Below the pieces are notes generated by a model. The model saw only the letters and a program-made list of their open reading frames with translations, did not search any database and was not told the DNA's origin. A stretch of 20,748 bases of DNA. Origin: Haplosporangium gracile. Its lineage: Eukaryota; Mortierellomycota; Mortierellomycetes; Mortierellales; Mortierellaceae. This document shows, in pieces, positions 7,406 through 17,712 of this stretch. The stretch covers positions 1 to 20,748 of the forward strand of contig JAAAUF010000748.1 in the NCBI GenBank assembly GCA_015499985.1, given 5' to 3'. Within the stretch, counting starts at the first letter, position 1. Every line of letters begins with the position of its first letter. The position numbers and the translations under genes were made by a program.

Positions 7406-10180
7406 CTACAAAGTGATGTTCTCAGTCGATGTATTATGGTCGACATTGAGGACATACTTATCAAAAAGATTCAACGAATAAATACCACTCGGTCGTGGGT
7501 GTTTGACACCATCCGACCCAGGCACCTGCACAAACGTCACCTGCTCCTCCCCATCCACAATCTTCTCATACGCAATATACTGTGGCGCCGTCCGGTAATT
7601 CTGCTTGAACTTTGTCATCCCCAACTGGAACAGCTTTTCCTCAGGGTATTTACGCCCAGAACTAGCAGACAACAGGTTGGGAAGACGACTGGTCGCGCGG
7701 ACCCAACCCGCAAACGTAAACGTCAAACACTGGCTCTCGGTCACGTCCGTTAGGTTCGGAACGACAGTCGTGAACAAGAACTCGAGAAACTCGTCCGTCA
7801 TCGACCATCGGCCCGAGAGATGGAAGTTCTTGAGCCTCGGGCAGTTGATATACGCCTCCGCAGAATCCCTATCCTTACCCTTGGCACTGCCGAGTCGCTT
7901 GGGAGCCAGAAAGTCGGCCTTGGCGAGGACACGTTTATGGGTGTAGTAGTAATAATCCCGAGGTCCCGTCAGCTGCTCCTCCGTCATGTCCGGCGTATGA
8001 TCCCCCTGTACTGCAATGCTCAAGTCCAAGTACTCCAGCTGCGGACACCCAGCCAACATCTTGAACTGGAACCGGAACGCAAATTCGGACGTCAATCGAA
8101 GGCGGTTCAAGTTCGGGAGGTGCCAGTCCCATGCCCAACAAGGTCGTCTCAAAATCGCCGGGCGTGTTTGTTGTTGTTGCGCACCTCCCTGGCCATGATC
8201 ACTGTCATCGTCGTCAGAATCCAGCTGAGAGAGCGAAATGGCGGTCATGGTGGTCCGAATGGCGTCGGCCTCTTCCTTCAACGAAGGGTAGTCATAACTC
8301 AGTAACACTCCTGGTTCTGGGATAATGTTGCGCATAAACCGATCGTGTTCCGTCATCAGTACCAACGTCTCCAACTCAGGTGTGTGCCTCAAAGTCTCGG
8401 GATGGAAACACAGCGCCGACCAGCCTCGGAGATCAATCAATTTTAAACGCGAGGTTCCTGCTTCTGAAAGTGAGGACGGTGCTGGGTACTGTCGAGGGAC
8501 ACCGAATGCCAGAACCTGGTCACAGTTGTACGCCGTCGCCTTGTCCTGGATCCTCAACTCTTCCAGTGCCGGGCACCGTGAGAGCAGCAAGGGTGCCATA
8601 CGGAAGGTCTCCTCCAGCTTGAAAATTGCCAGCTTCTTGAGTCGAAGCAGAGGTTCCAACCATGTCTCGCCGATCGCCCTAGGTTCAGGCATGATTCCAT
8701 GATCCGGCACGGCGAATTGAGCACGAGGGCCCTGAACGACAATCTTGGTCAACGTCTCTGGGAATGATACCGCAACGTCCTCGATTTCAGTCCCAAGTCC
8801 CTCCCAGTAGCATCGGAGAATCGCCTCCTCGAGAGGCTGAGGTGGTGGTGGGGGCGGCGACGGAGGTGGAGTCGGCTCAAACAGCAGTGATGCCTTTTGT
8901 AAAGACCGTGATGAAGATGATTCTGCGGTGCCGGCTGCTGCTGCCTTCAGTGACTGTGTCCGCTTCCTTGCATAATAATCCTGCCGCTCCCGCTTCTCTC
9001 GAGGAGCCCAGGCAAAAAAATTTGGTCCAAGAGAGATCATGTCGACCTTCTTCAACTCTCGACAGCGCTGTAGGAAGGACTTGTCGTTGAAGATACACTG
9101 TCGTCTCAGCCGTTCCAGCCACTGAATAGGGTCTCCTCTTGGAGGCTCGACTGTCTGCACCAGCTTCAAGTCCGTTGTCTCGATCTTAGCAGTGAATTGA
9201 CTCCAGTTGGTGGTATCCAGAAAGGTCGGGCAGATAAGCGACGGCAGGTAGGAGTTGAGCTGCTCGATATATGTCTGCGGCGCGATTTGATGGGATCCTT
9301 GCCATGTGTTCTCCTGAGGGCAGTCCGCCTGTAGTAAGACATGCGGGAACCGTTGGGTATGATCGCGTACAAACTCAACCATGCCCTCCATAAGATCCGC
9401 CTTCTGTTGACGGCGTTGCGCAAGGACTTCAGGTTTATCTTGTCGCAGTTGCTGTGTGAGAAATCCTGAATAGTCGAGCTTCTGATCCTGTTTAAAGTTG
9501 ATGCGCTGAAGGCTCTGGAGCCGTTGCATCTCGTCACGGTATCTCTGCATGTCCGACAAGGGCACAGTTAACGACTGCAGCTGCTCAAAGATAGGAAAAC
9601 AAATTGCCCAAGTAAGCTGGGCCCGTAGGGGGATGGCGAGATATCGGGCAATGAACGAGGCCGAGTCTTCGTAGGGGTTGTTCTCAATTGACAGCTCCTG
9701 CGCCCGAAACTGTTTCTCGAATCCTTGGTCCTGCACATAGTTGACAAGACGTGTGTTCTGTTTGAAGGCCTTCCAGTTGTGAAAGAGGGCGTGGTTGACA
9801 GAGGTCGGGTAAAAGTGTCGCAGGTAGCGGAGGTAGTTGATCCCTGATTTTTGTTTGAGAAAGACAGTTTCGTCCTCGACACTGTCCCAATAGGCGTGCC
9901 TGAGCAAGTCGGTCAGGTAAAGGAGATCGGCCGAGGCCAAGAGGGTTCGGATGAGTGGGGTGAGGAGTTTATTGATGGTGGTGTAAGAGATACTGTCGTG
10001 GTCGTCGTCAAACTTGGAGGCTGCCAGGCCGAAGGGGTCCTCGTAGAGGTAGGGGAGGGTGATATCGCAGAGGTGCTTATTAACTCTGAGGAGAGTGTTG
10101 AGGGAGTGAATGTCCTTGTCCTCTGCGAGCTGGTCAAGAATGAGCTGGAGACATTCCACCGGCAGTCGATTCCAGGCCAT
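7406..10180 (-). CDS. F-box-like protein, 924 residues (copy 2)
   Basis: Intronless gene from the ATG at 10180 (MAWNRLPVECLQLILDQL) to the TAG at 7406. F-box-like motif at residues ~5-50 (LPVECLQLI, NTLLRVNKHLC, TLPYLYEDPF), then a long Leu-rich region colinear with copy 1: LTWAICFPIFEQLQSL, LSDMQRYRDEMQ, NWSQFTAKIETTDL, RCRELKKVDMISLGP, CFHPETLRHTPELETL, WAWDWHLPNLNRLRL and FAFRFQFKMLAGCPQLE. A Pro-rich tract lies near residue 440 (TPPPSPPPPPPQP) and an Asp/Ser-rich segment near 657. Overall identity with copy 1 appears low, so it is an old duplicate. Presumed Skp1-binding substrate receptor of an SCF ubiquitin ligase; the target is unknown. GC-richer and cleaner than the pseudogene copies. 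Confidence 0.87.
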   Translation of the reverse strand: MAWNRLPVECLQLILDQLAEDKDIHSLNTLLRVNKHLCDITLPYLYEDPFGLAASKFDDDHDSISYTTINKLLTPLIRTLLASADLLYLTDLLRHAYWDSVEDETVFLKQKSGINYLRYLRHFYPTSVNHALFHNWKAFKQNTRLVNYVQDQGFEKQFRAQELSIENNPYEDSASFIARYLAIPLRAQLTWAICFPIFEQLQSLTVPLSDMQRYRDEMQRLQSLQRINFKQDQKLDYSGFLTQQLRQDKPEVLAQRRQQKADLMEGMVEFVRDHTQRFPHVLLQADCPQENTWQGSHQIAPQTYIEQLNSYLPSLICPTFLDTTNWSQFTAKIETTDLKLVQTVEPPRGDPIQWLERLRRQCIFNDKSFLQRCRELKKVDMISLGPNFFAWAPREKRERQDYYARKRTQSLKAAAAGTAESSSSRSLQKASLLFEPTPPPSPPPPPPQPLEEAILRCYWEGLGTEIEDVAVSFPETLTKIVVQGPRAQFAVPDHGIMPEPRAIGETWLEPLLRLKKLAIFKLEETFRMAPLLLSRCPALEELRIQDKATAYNCDQVLAFGVPRQYPAPSSLSEAGTSRLKLIDLRGWSALCFHPETLRHTPELETLVLMTEHDRFMRNIIPEPGVLLSYDYPSLKEEADAIRTTMTAISLSQLDSDDDDSDHGQGGAQQQQTRPAILRRPCWAWDWHLPNLNRLRLTSEFAFRFQFKMLAGCPQLEYLDLSIAVQGDHTPDMTEEQLTGPRDYYYYTHKRVLAKADFLAPKRLGSAKGKDRDSAEAYINCPRLKNFHLSGRWSMTDEFLEFLFTTVVPNLTDVTESQCLTFTFAGWVRATSRLPNLLSASSGRKYPEEKLFQLGMTKFKQNYRTAPQYIAYEKIVDGEEQVTFVQVPGSDGVKHPRPSGIYSLNLFDKYVLNVDHNTSTENITL

Positions 10181-10675
10181 TGTTGTGAAAGGTAAAGAGT
10201 GATTAATGAAAAGTAAAAATCAAGCGAGGATGCAGTGCAGAGAGAGAGGTGTTGGTGGGATGTGTGAACAGGAAAGAGAAAATGAATCAAAGTGGGGTTG
10301 AAAAAAAGGAAAAAATGGAGCGAAGTACCAAATTTAATAAACCCTGTTGTTGGTCCTGAGTCAGATTGAAATCACATATGAAAACACCCCTAACAAAAAA
10401 AAAGCGCTGTTGTTTGATCCTTGATGACCACCCACTTGTCACTGTCTGTCCAGACGTAAACAATGAGCCAGGGCGTCGTTCAATTGTAGGAGAATAATTC
10501 ATCCGTTTGTTATCCTTGTTGTGAATGCGCGTGCTGATTCGTTTTATTGGTGGCAATCGCACTGGTAGTGTTACATGGTTGAAAAAGCGTTGTTATATCG
10601 ATCATAGTAGGTTTGTAGTTGTTGTCCTGAGACCCTGCAATTGTTGGACAGTGACGGTCGTTATCAATCAATTGA
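10181..10675 (-). promoter_or_regulatory. Promoter of F-box copy 2 and 3' flank of RRM gene
   Basis: No coding signal on either strand. Next to the F-box gene is a leader with CTCTCTCT and 'gtgttggtggg', resembling that of copy 1. The 11-mer CTGACTCAGGA (minus strand, 10355-10365) contains a TGACTCA bZIP core about 177 bases upstream of the ATG; the same 11-mer lies 240 bases upstream of copy 1. The RRM gene's likely AATAAA is at 10543-10548 on the minus strand, about 128 bases past its stop. Confidence 0.45.
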
Positions 10676-11366
10676 TCATAGATCCTGGTCCGGCGCTGAT
10701 GATGACAAGTGCGAGTCGTCGCCCATGACGTTCTCCTTGAGCCAGTCCTCGTCTGCCCAGATAGCTTTCTCGGGTCCACTTCTCAGGCCTCCTGGGCCTC
10801 CCTTTCCTGGCTTTGCGAGGTTGACCTTGATTGTCCTGCCAAAGAGTTCTGAAAGATGCATGTTGTCCAGTGCAGCCTGTGCGTCCACTGCCAGATCAAA
10901 CTCGACAAATCCAAACCCGCGATGCGGTGCGTCTAGTGAGAGTGAGGTAATGTAGTTTGTTAGTGATATGTCATGATGCGAGAAAACTTTACGAAAAGGT
11001 AGGAAACGCGTCTGTAAGAAAATAAGTGAAAAGCGTACTAGAGGTGGGATCAGAAGGGATCTCGATCTGTGTGATGTCGCCAAAGGGGATGAATGCGGCG
11101 TGGAGGACCTGTGGTGTCACTTGTTCATCCAGTCCACCTGTGGATTGAATCGAATGGAAGAGACGAAGCGAGTTAGTCGTTTGTTCATTTGGACATGAGC
11201 ATAAAATGAGTAGTAGCGGAGGAGTGGATGCGGATCGTGGTCAGCTTGTCAGCCAGTCAGTTCGACTTGTGCGTGCATGGTGTAGCGTGAGTTGTTTTGT
11301 TGAATGAGTGAGAGTAAGAAGCGTACCGACGAAGAGAGTGCTCTTGTTGCTGTCCTTGCTCGCCAT
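10676..11366 (-). CDS. Small RRM protein, cyclophilin E/Cyp33-type (3 exons)
   Basis: Coding exons 11327-11366, 11039-11137 and 10676-10932 on the minus strand (131 residues). The single RNA recognition motif has RNP2 LFVGGL (residues 11-16) and RNP1 RGFGFVEF (51-58). It follows human PPIE closely: [24 protein letters not shown] and IKVNLAKP, then a Gly-rich linker and [10 protein letters not shown], the counterpart of VWSDDDWLKK in PPIE. The chain then ends in an acidic/Ser tail (SAPDQDL). PPIE continues into a cyclophilin prolyl isomerase; none is encoded here or in the next 495 bases downstream. Probably a nuclear RNA-binding, spliceosome-linked protein by analogy. Both introns (189 and 106 bases) are phase 1 with GTACGC donors. 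It is divergent from the kinase-like/ankyrin gene across a 1-kb spacer. Confidence 0.85.
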
Positions 11367-12436
11367 TGTGTGTTTGTTGCGCTATGTTATGTGCTGAGGC
11401 GTGTTAATGTCCAGGGAGAGAGTGAAAGTGCGTGTGATTGCCGACGGTTGTTATTAGGCTGAGTCCTTCTTCCTTGTGAGTGTTGCGTTGGATAAAAAGA
11501 AGAGAGCAAAAAGAGACTCTTTTTCCCGCGGACAAAAAGTCAGGTCCATTGGATCGAAATTGCTCAGCCACATAATATGGCAAAAGCGACAACGGAGGAG
11601 GGAGAAGGGGAACAAGGCGTGAAGCCGGTTCTCTTTGAGCGAGCAGAGCAGCAATTGGCTGCGTGAAATGAAAATCGGTCCATAAAGCAGCGCCCGGGTC
11701 ACAAAAACGTTATAAATGAAGAGGGGCCAACGCAGAATGCAATTTGCTTTTTCTTTTGGAGTGAACACTGAACAAAACAAAGACGTGAAAATAAAAGAAA
11801 GAAAAAAGCGAGAGCATCTTCGTCTTTGCACGCCTTCTTCAAGGAAACAAAATAAATGCCCATTGGTTACATATGCATGAGTAAGAAGAGAGCGGACTGT
11901 ACCTGTGCGGGCTGGAGCACAATACTCAACATGCTCGTATATCATGCCATGGAACCGTTCTTTGCATGGCGTCCTTCTACTTTTGGAGTATTTCCGCTTC
12001 CGGCACAAATAACAACAAACTTAACAAAACCGACAACGGGAATTTCTTTGTCTCTTTCAGTCTTCCTTCTCTCTCTCTGGACTCTCCTTCTCCCTTCTTT
12101 CCAGCTGCGTCCGTTCTTTTCTTCTTTTACTTCCTTTTATCTCTCTCTCCTTCCACCTTCCGCCTTCCTACCCCTTCCTACCCCCCTTCTCTCTTTCTCC
12201 GTTCGTTTTTTCTCATTCGTCACCCACTCTCACTTATACGCTCGCTTTACTTGTACACTCACACTCATTCTTATATTCACACTCGCCACCGTCATCTTCT
12301 CCACTCTGCTCACATCTTCGCTCTCTCTTGTACATACTTTCTCTCTCTCGCACTCACCTCCTATATTCTAACGACCAACCAACTTCCTTCTCTTTCTTTT
12401 CTATCACGGAGTGCTACTCTCGCCTGTTTGCTAAAA
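11367..12436. promoter_or_regulatory. Bidirectional promoter region; pyrimidine-rich leader
   Basis: Spacer between two divergent genes. TTATAAAT occurs at ~11711. A CCAAT core is on the minus strand near 11655 (ATTGG on plus). From ~12050 to 12436 the plus strand is almost purely C/T with many CTCTC and TTCCTT blocks, and I find no ATG between ~11985 and the start codon at 12437, as expected of a transcribed leader. Longer open frames crossing this region are low-complexity and have no recognisable relatives. Confidence 0.5.
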
Positions 12437-15400
12437 ATGATGCCCACTATTGACTTCAGTAATGTAAGTCAAGTCCAGTTCACTATTTTCTCTTTTTCTC
12501 TAAACTCACTGACACGAACTTGTTGCCCACTCACAACGGTGCACGCTCATTCTACCAACACAAGAAAAAGAAAGAGAGTGCATTCGACTGCAAACAATGC
12601 CTTAATGCAACAACCTTGGACACAAAAAAAAAGAGAGAAGCGGATGACGCGCTTTGAGGGTTGAATAGACAGTTTGTGTTGTAGTCTCAACCTACTTTGT
12701 TTTTGTTCGTCGTCGTCGTGGTTGTTGTTACTATTGGCGTCCTAACCGCTATTATTGCTGTCGTCATGTCCTGTATTGCCTTGCCTTCCTCGTTTTAACA
12801 CGCTAGATAATAAAGCATCCACTCATCAAGGCATCAGAGTTCTCCGAAGTCCACGGCGGAACACTTATTCGGCCTGCACCAGCTTCCTCCGCGTCTATAC
12901 ACTCCACTGCGTCCTCCTCTTCCACACACTCGTCCTCGTCAGCTTCCCCGACGTTTTCTTCTGCCTCCAGGCTAGAGCCCGAATATAGTCCCGTCGTCCT
13001 TAAATGGTCTCGCAACCCTGCAGACTTTCGTGACCTCCTCCATGCCTTCAGCAAACTGCGCGACCTGCCTCAGGCACCCAACATTGTCATCTTTTATGGA
13101 GCAACACGCGAACACCCCTCCGCAGCTGCCTCACTAGCGTCGACATTGGCAAACTCACCAACGCAAAACAATGTATCCAGAACAAGATCTCTCAGCAGCG
13201 TGGCAGCATCCCTCTCCAATCTTGCCCTCTCTGCTACCGTCGGTACCAGCGCCAATACCAGTACTAGCAACAACAATACCAATGCCAATGCCAACAATGC
13301 TGCTTTCTCTCCAACGCAGTACGAGAGCATGCCGCGGGACTGGATTGTGACTAAACCTTCGGCGCACGGTACGCTGCACGAATTCCTGAAATCACCACAG
13401 GGGGAGGCACTAGACTGGATGGGCAAGATTCGGCTAATTCGAGGGGTTGCAAACGGGCTATTGTTCTTGCATGAACACGGACTGCTGCACATGAACTTAC
13501 ACAGTGACAACGTCCTGATCGAGAGCGGACCCACCGCCGTTCTCACCGACTTTGGACAGACCTCCAGGTCTGCGCGCGGACCCGAACCTAGTTGGGACCA
13601 TGATGCCAACCAACAGACTAGCCCCAAGGCAGGAGCACGGTGGGTGCACGGAAGAGGTGTCTTTGAGAAGGGGCTTATCTACACTGCGCCTGAGCGTCTT
13701 GCCAACCCTGAACTCAATCCATGCACAACAGCCTCCGACATATACTCTCTTGGCGTCATCATGCTGGAAATCATGACAGGACATCGATCCCATGCTAGTC
13801 ATTTTTTGACCTCCTCTGCCGACCACAGTCTTCGTCTCGACACACAGTCTCGACCAGCAACAACGCCCACCATGTCGACACCTCAGGGAACTATTACCTT
13901 GCCGTCTGCTATGGAGTCGTTGATCCGCAGGATATGTTCACGCGACCCCACACAGCGACCAGGACTGATGGTCATTCGATCACAGCTCAAGGAGATGGCC
14001 AACACTTCCTTTGACCTTCATGTCCGCGAGCCCATTAACAAGGGCACTACTGGAATTCAATTGAACGCCAAAAAGCCGATTTCGCTCATCTCTGTCGTAA
14101 CTACCCCGTCTGTCATTGCAGGTACGAAGGTCTAACCAAGAAAGGGACAGTTACAACAGAGGGATCAAGAATGAAGCATACTTCTGCGTATTTAATTTCT
14201 TTTTAACCAAGGATGATCATGAAAGCAAAACTCTAATTCCGTATTCTTACCTCTAACTACATTTTTATATTCTTTAACACAGAGTCTAGTCCAGTGGCCC
14301 CAGAACCCAGCTCATATTCGGCACGGCATATTAATGAGCCTATGACATCAAAATCACCCAACATGATCAAGAAGCGTACGTCGATTCTTCGCAAGGCACT
14401 GGACATGTCGCTGAATTCACCCCCTGCTTCGCCCAAACGCAAACTGGTTCTGATTTGGGAGGCCGCTGCCAAAGGAGACGTCAAGATCATCAACTCGCTG
14501 CTGTCCCAGGGAGTTTCTGTCAACCAGAGGGATCCTCTCACCGACCACACGCCTCTTATCGCCGCTGTTGCTGACCTCGAGAACCCCAACCAGGCGCCCA
14601 GTACGACCATTTTGGAACTTTTGATCAATCGTGGAGCAGAGATCAATGCATTTGACCAAAAGTCCAAGCAGACCATTCTTCACCACCTCTGTTTACGACC
14701 CAATCCTTCACCCGCTGTTCTCAAGTTTCTTCTGGATCGCGGCGCCAACCCCAACGCAGTCAGTTCAGCACGACAGACACCACTGCACTATCTTACTGAG
14801 AGGGCGAAATCGTCGCCATTGGAACCGATGCGCCTATTGTTGGATGCCGGGGCAGAGGTGGATGCCAAGGGTCCAGTCATGTGGACAGCGCTACATTTAC
14901 TCAGCTCGAGTGAGAAGCCCTACCTGGACGCGATGATGCTGTTGTTGACCAGAGACGTCGATGTGAATGCCAAGGACAGTAACCGGTGGACGGCGCTCCA
15001 TTTTGTAGCGCATTACAATCAGGATCCAGCGCCGGCGCTCAAGATTCTAGTGGATGCTGGTGCGGATGTCAATGCCTTGACCAAGCGACACGAGGGCGTG
15101 ATCCAGGTGCTGCTGAAGAGCAAGAGTATTGATCGGTTGGCAGCCTTGGATCTGTCGCAGGTGGCCGCTGCAAGTCCAACCCCTTCGCCCGTCACTGCTA
15201 CGTCTGGACTGGGTATCTCGGGCGCGTTTGGAGGCCATGCACGGAAGAGGTCGACGGCTTCGATCCTTTCCAACAATGGATCTCTTGGCGCTTCATCACT
15301 CCCTAGGGTCAGCTCTGTTGCAGAGGTGGCGGTCTTGGCATCCGAACAGGCAGAGCTGGCGAACGGTGGAAATGTGCTATTGTCGCCCGAGGATGAAGCC

Positions 15401-16153
15401 AAGGAGGAGACGTTGAAGAAGCTTGCAGATCTGATCCGGTGGTTGATAGTCGATTGTGGAGTCCAGTTGAAACCCAGTCTGGATTTTGAGGACCCTTATC
15501 CTCCTTCGCACCCCAAAAACCAGCATGTTCTCTTTCGAGCAATTCGGTTGGGCATGAGGCCGATTGTTGCAGTGTTGTTGGAGACCAGTTTGGCGATGAG
15601 CGAGACCCATGTCCTGGATGAGGCGCTGCAGGTGACGGAAGATATGTTGGCGGCACTAAACATGAGTGTTCAGCCTCAGCAGCAGCAACACGGAAGCGAG
15701 AATGGATCAGCACGGATGTCTCTTGAATCTTCGGCGTCGTCAACCTTCCGCCATCGCAGGACCAGCAGCGTCAGCAGCAACGGCAGTACTTTTTTCTCAA
15801 CCAACCTATCGATGGCAGGTGGCGGCAGCACTGTGGCAGCAAGTAACACTATCGTTACACCGAAATCAATTGCCCAGGCAGCCACGTCGATTCGTAGGAC
15901 GCAGGAGATTGAGGTGTTGTTGAAGGCGTGGCGGTTTGGAGACCAGCGTCTACATCTCTTGGATTCTGTCAAGGCGCGCTTGGCACGGTCCAACAGGAGA
16001 CGCGCCAGTAAGGGTGGGCGTGGTCAGGGTCAGCAAAACGGTGGTGGCAGTAGTGCTGGGGATGATGATGCTAGTGTTGGGTGCAGCAGCCCTGCCTCGT
16101 CGATTCATTCTGAGCGTGAGCGTGAAACCTTTAGCAGGAGTACCACCTTGTAG
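12437..16153 (+). CDS. Kinase-like (pseudokinase) and ankyrin-repeat protein (3 exons)
   Basis: Coding exons 12437-12463, 12807-14121 and 14283-16153 (1070 residues). Exon 1 encodes only MMPTIDFSN. Residues ~19-412 form a protein-kinase-like fold: a candidate beta-3 Lys in VVLKW (Lys75), PNIVIFYGAT, GTLHEFLKS, a catalytic loop reading HMNLHSDN at 237-244 instead of HRDLxxxN, DFG at 257-259, APE at 303-305, DIYSLGVIMLEI from 320, and RDPTQRP. The Gly-rich loop is not recognisable, and a Ser/Asn/Thr-rich insert separates the lobes (~125-180). The catalytic Asp is Asn239, so phosphotransfer is probably lost. Residues ~502-716 hold about six ankyrin repeats (TPLIAAV, TPLHYLTERA, TALHLLSS, TALHFVAH; GADVNA turns). 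The tail is Ser-rich, then basic and Gly/Gln-rich. Likely a scaffolding or signalling protein; the partner is unknown. Confidence 0.82.
12464..12806 (+). other. Kinase-like/ankyrin gene intron 1
   Basis: GTAAGT donor after nine codons; acceptor CGCTAG at 12806 preceded by TTTTAAC, a good branch-point-like sequence. 343 bases, phase 0, the longest intron in the window. Contains TCGTCGTCG and TTGTTGTT short repeats near 12708-12730. The frame is open from 12807 onward. Confidence 0.7.
14122..14282 (+). other. Kinase-like/ankyrin gene intron 2
   Basis: Donor GCAG|GTACGA, acceptor TAACACAG at 14282, 161 bases, phase 1. It separates the kinase-like part from the ankyrin part. If unspliced, translation stops at 14135 after four extra residues, giving a kinase-like-only product of about 451 residues. 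Confidence 0.75.
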
Positions 16154-16269
16154 ATATTTTCTTTTTCTTTTCCTTTTTTTAATTTGTGTTAATATACAAT
16201 TACTTTTTTTTGCCATCTCCTATTTTGCCCAACAACTCGACCAAGAGGATGAATGAACATGAGAAAGCT
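16154..16269. terminator. 3' flank of kinase-like/ankyrin gene
   Basis: T-rich stretch with an AATATA variant poly(A) signal near 16190. No canonical AATAAA. It abuts the end of the neighbouring minus-strand F-box pseudogene. Confidence 0.35.
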
Positions 16270-17712
16270 TCCTTAACGTCTGGTGAGGGATCGAAGGAAC
16301 CAGAACAGGTTATGAATAGTCTTGTAGCGTATCAAGCGCTTATGAAGGTCCTTCAAAACTCTATACTCTGTCTCGCCAGTCTTGACCAAAGTCGGCAACA
16401 AGCATGACCCTTCCTTCTCTTCCCGCACGGCGACAAACCTACCCACGCGCTCACCCTCTCCTGCCAGACTTCTAACTCTTCCCCCCCCCGGACTGTAACC
16501 GAGCATGTGTTCGTCAAATGTGATATGGTAAGGCGGGAGCTGGAACTTGAACGCGAATTCGACGTTGAGTTCTAGTCGCGTCAGGTGGAGGAGGTCCCAG
16601 CCCCAATTCTAAAGAGAACAGTGGTTTGAGATGTTGATTTGATCGTTGTTGTCGTCGTTGTTGCTTGAAGGTGGTGGGATGTAGCACTGAACATCGTTAT
16701 GGGCTTTCATGATGATGGCCAGCATTTTGAGATTCAACATTGAGTGAAGCGTGTCTGGGTGAAACCTTAGAGCAGTCCAACCCGAGATACAGCACCATTC
16801 CAAACGCGGCGACACTGCAGGCAACAACAGCCCCAACGATATATCCAGAAGATCCTTAGGCTGGTAATCAAATGTTCAACCTTTGAAAATAAGGGTGACG
16901 ATGTTGGGGTAATGAACGAACAATGTGAACGGACAAACAGTCACTGGAGTGTGCTGCTGAAGGGAAAGGCGAGGTCGTCAACATCGTCGTCCGTGAGGAG
17001 GATTGAGCTAGGGTCGGAGACCACAATCTATTCCAGTGGCACCAAACCGCCATTGTGTCCGTATAACGAACGTTGGTACTCCTTCTCATTGTCTTTGTCC
17101 TTGTCCTGTCCTTGTGCCAAACCCTGCTTTTTATAGATCTCAACTTCACACAATCCACCGTTGCTGCTGTTGACTCCTCCCTCAGTCCTGCACAGACTCA
17201 CCTTCTTCTCATCCACCGCTCACTGCAACCCACCAGGTCCCAAAGACCCGATCGACAACTTCCTCAGCGCTCGACACCGTCGCAATACATCCCGGTTATC
17301 CACTAACTGCTTATGGGCGAACGTTTTAACGACCGGGACATTAAGCTCCCGCAAATGCGACAAGTCGGCCTAGGCATGCGTGGCCACGAAATGGGTCCAA
17401 TTCGACCCAATTAACCAAGGCCGAGTTCTGGATCGTTGGCAGGCTCGAAATCAGTAGGGCAAAGATCTTGGCAGGCAAACTCTGAAGTGTCGTAGGCCAT
17501 ATATATACGTCTCGAGACACTTGACCGATTTCAACCGCCCCAGAACAGTTGAGTATGCATCTCAACGAATTGGATCACATCCTGCATATCCTCCTCCTTT
17601 CGCTTCCTGGTCACTCTCCAATTCTCCATGACCGCAGGATCGTTGGCCTGGTCATAATAGTTGTCCAAGAAATCCTGCGGGAAACTATCAAAAAACTCAT
17701 CCAGATGTAGAC
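16270..17712 (-). pseudogene. Decayed F-box-like pseudogene (C-terminal two-thirds)
   Basis: Reads on the minus strand in pieces colinear with the two intact copies. 17705-17545 gives FVEMHTQLFWG, cf. FVRDHTQRFPH. Near 17430, LISSLPTIQNSALVNW matches the YLPSLICPT...TNW block. After a frameshift and a TAG comes DLSHLRELNV and RRCRALRKLSIGSLGPGGLQ, then TGA where copy 1 has Trp (DDTFHWAVNER). VDDLAFPFSSTLQ resembles VDDVLFAFHESLE. SGWTALRFHPDTLH matches FHPDTLR. A TAG at ~16613 precedes NWGWDLLHLTRLELNVEFAF (cf. WDWDLPCLTNLELTSEFGY). The F-box N-terminus is absent. Several independent stops and shifts show it is non-functional and older than copy 3207-3810. Confidence 0.8.

Noticed and set aside
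11454..12008. 184-residue open frame, minus strand, Cys/Phe-rich
   Set aside because: Lies in the divergent promoter region, has no coherent domain, signal peptide or splice support.
11966..12664. 232-residue open frame, plus strand
   Set aside because: Translation of the C/T-rich leader (Ser/Leu/Phe/Pro only) running into intron 1 of the kinase-like gene.
13146..13148. Start of the kinase-like protein at this position
   Set aside because: The codon is TTG, and the frame stays open and conserved-looking upstream to a good acceptor at 12806, including the VVLKW and FYGAT segments.
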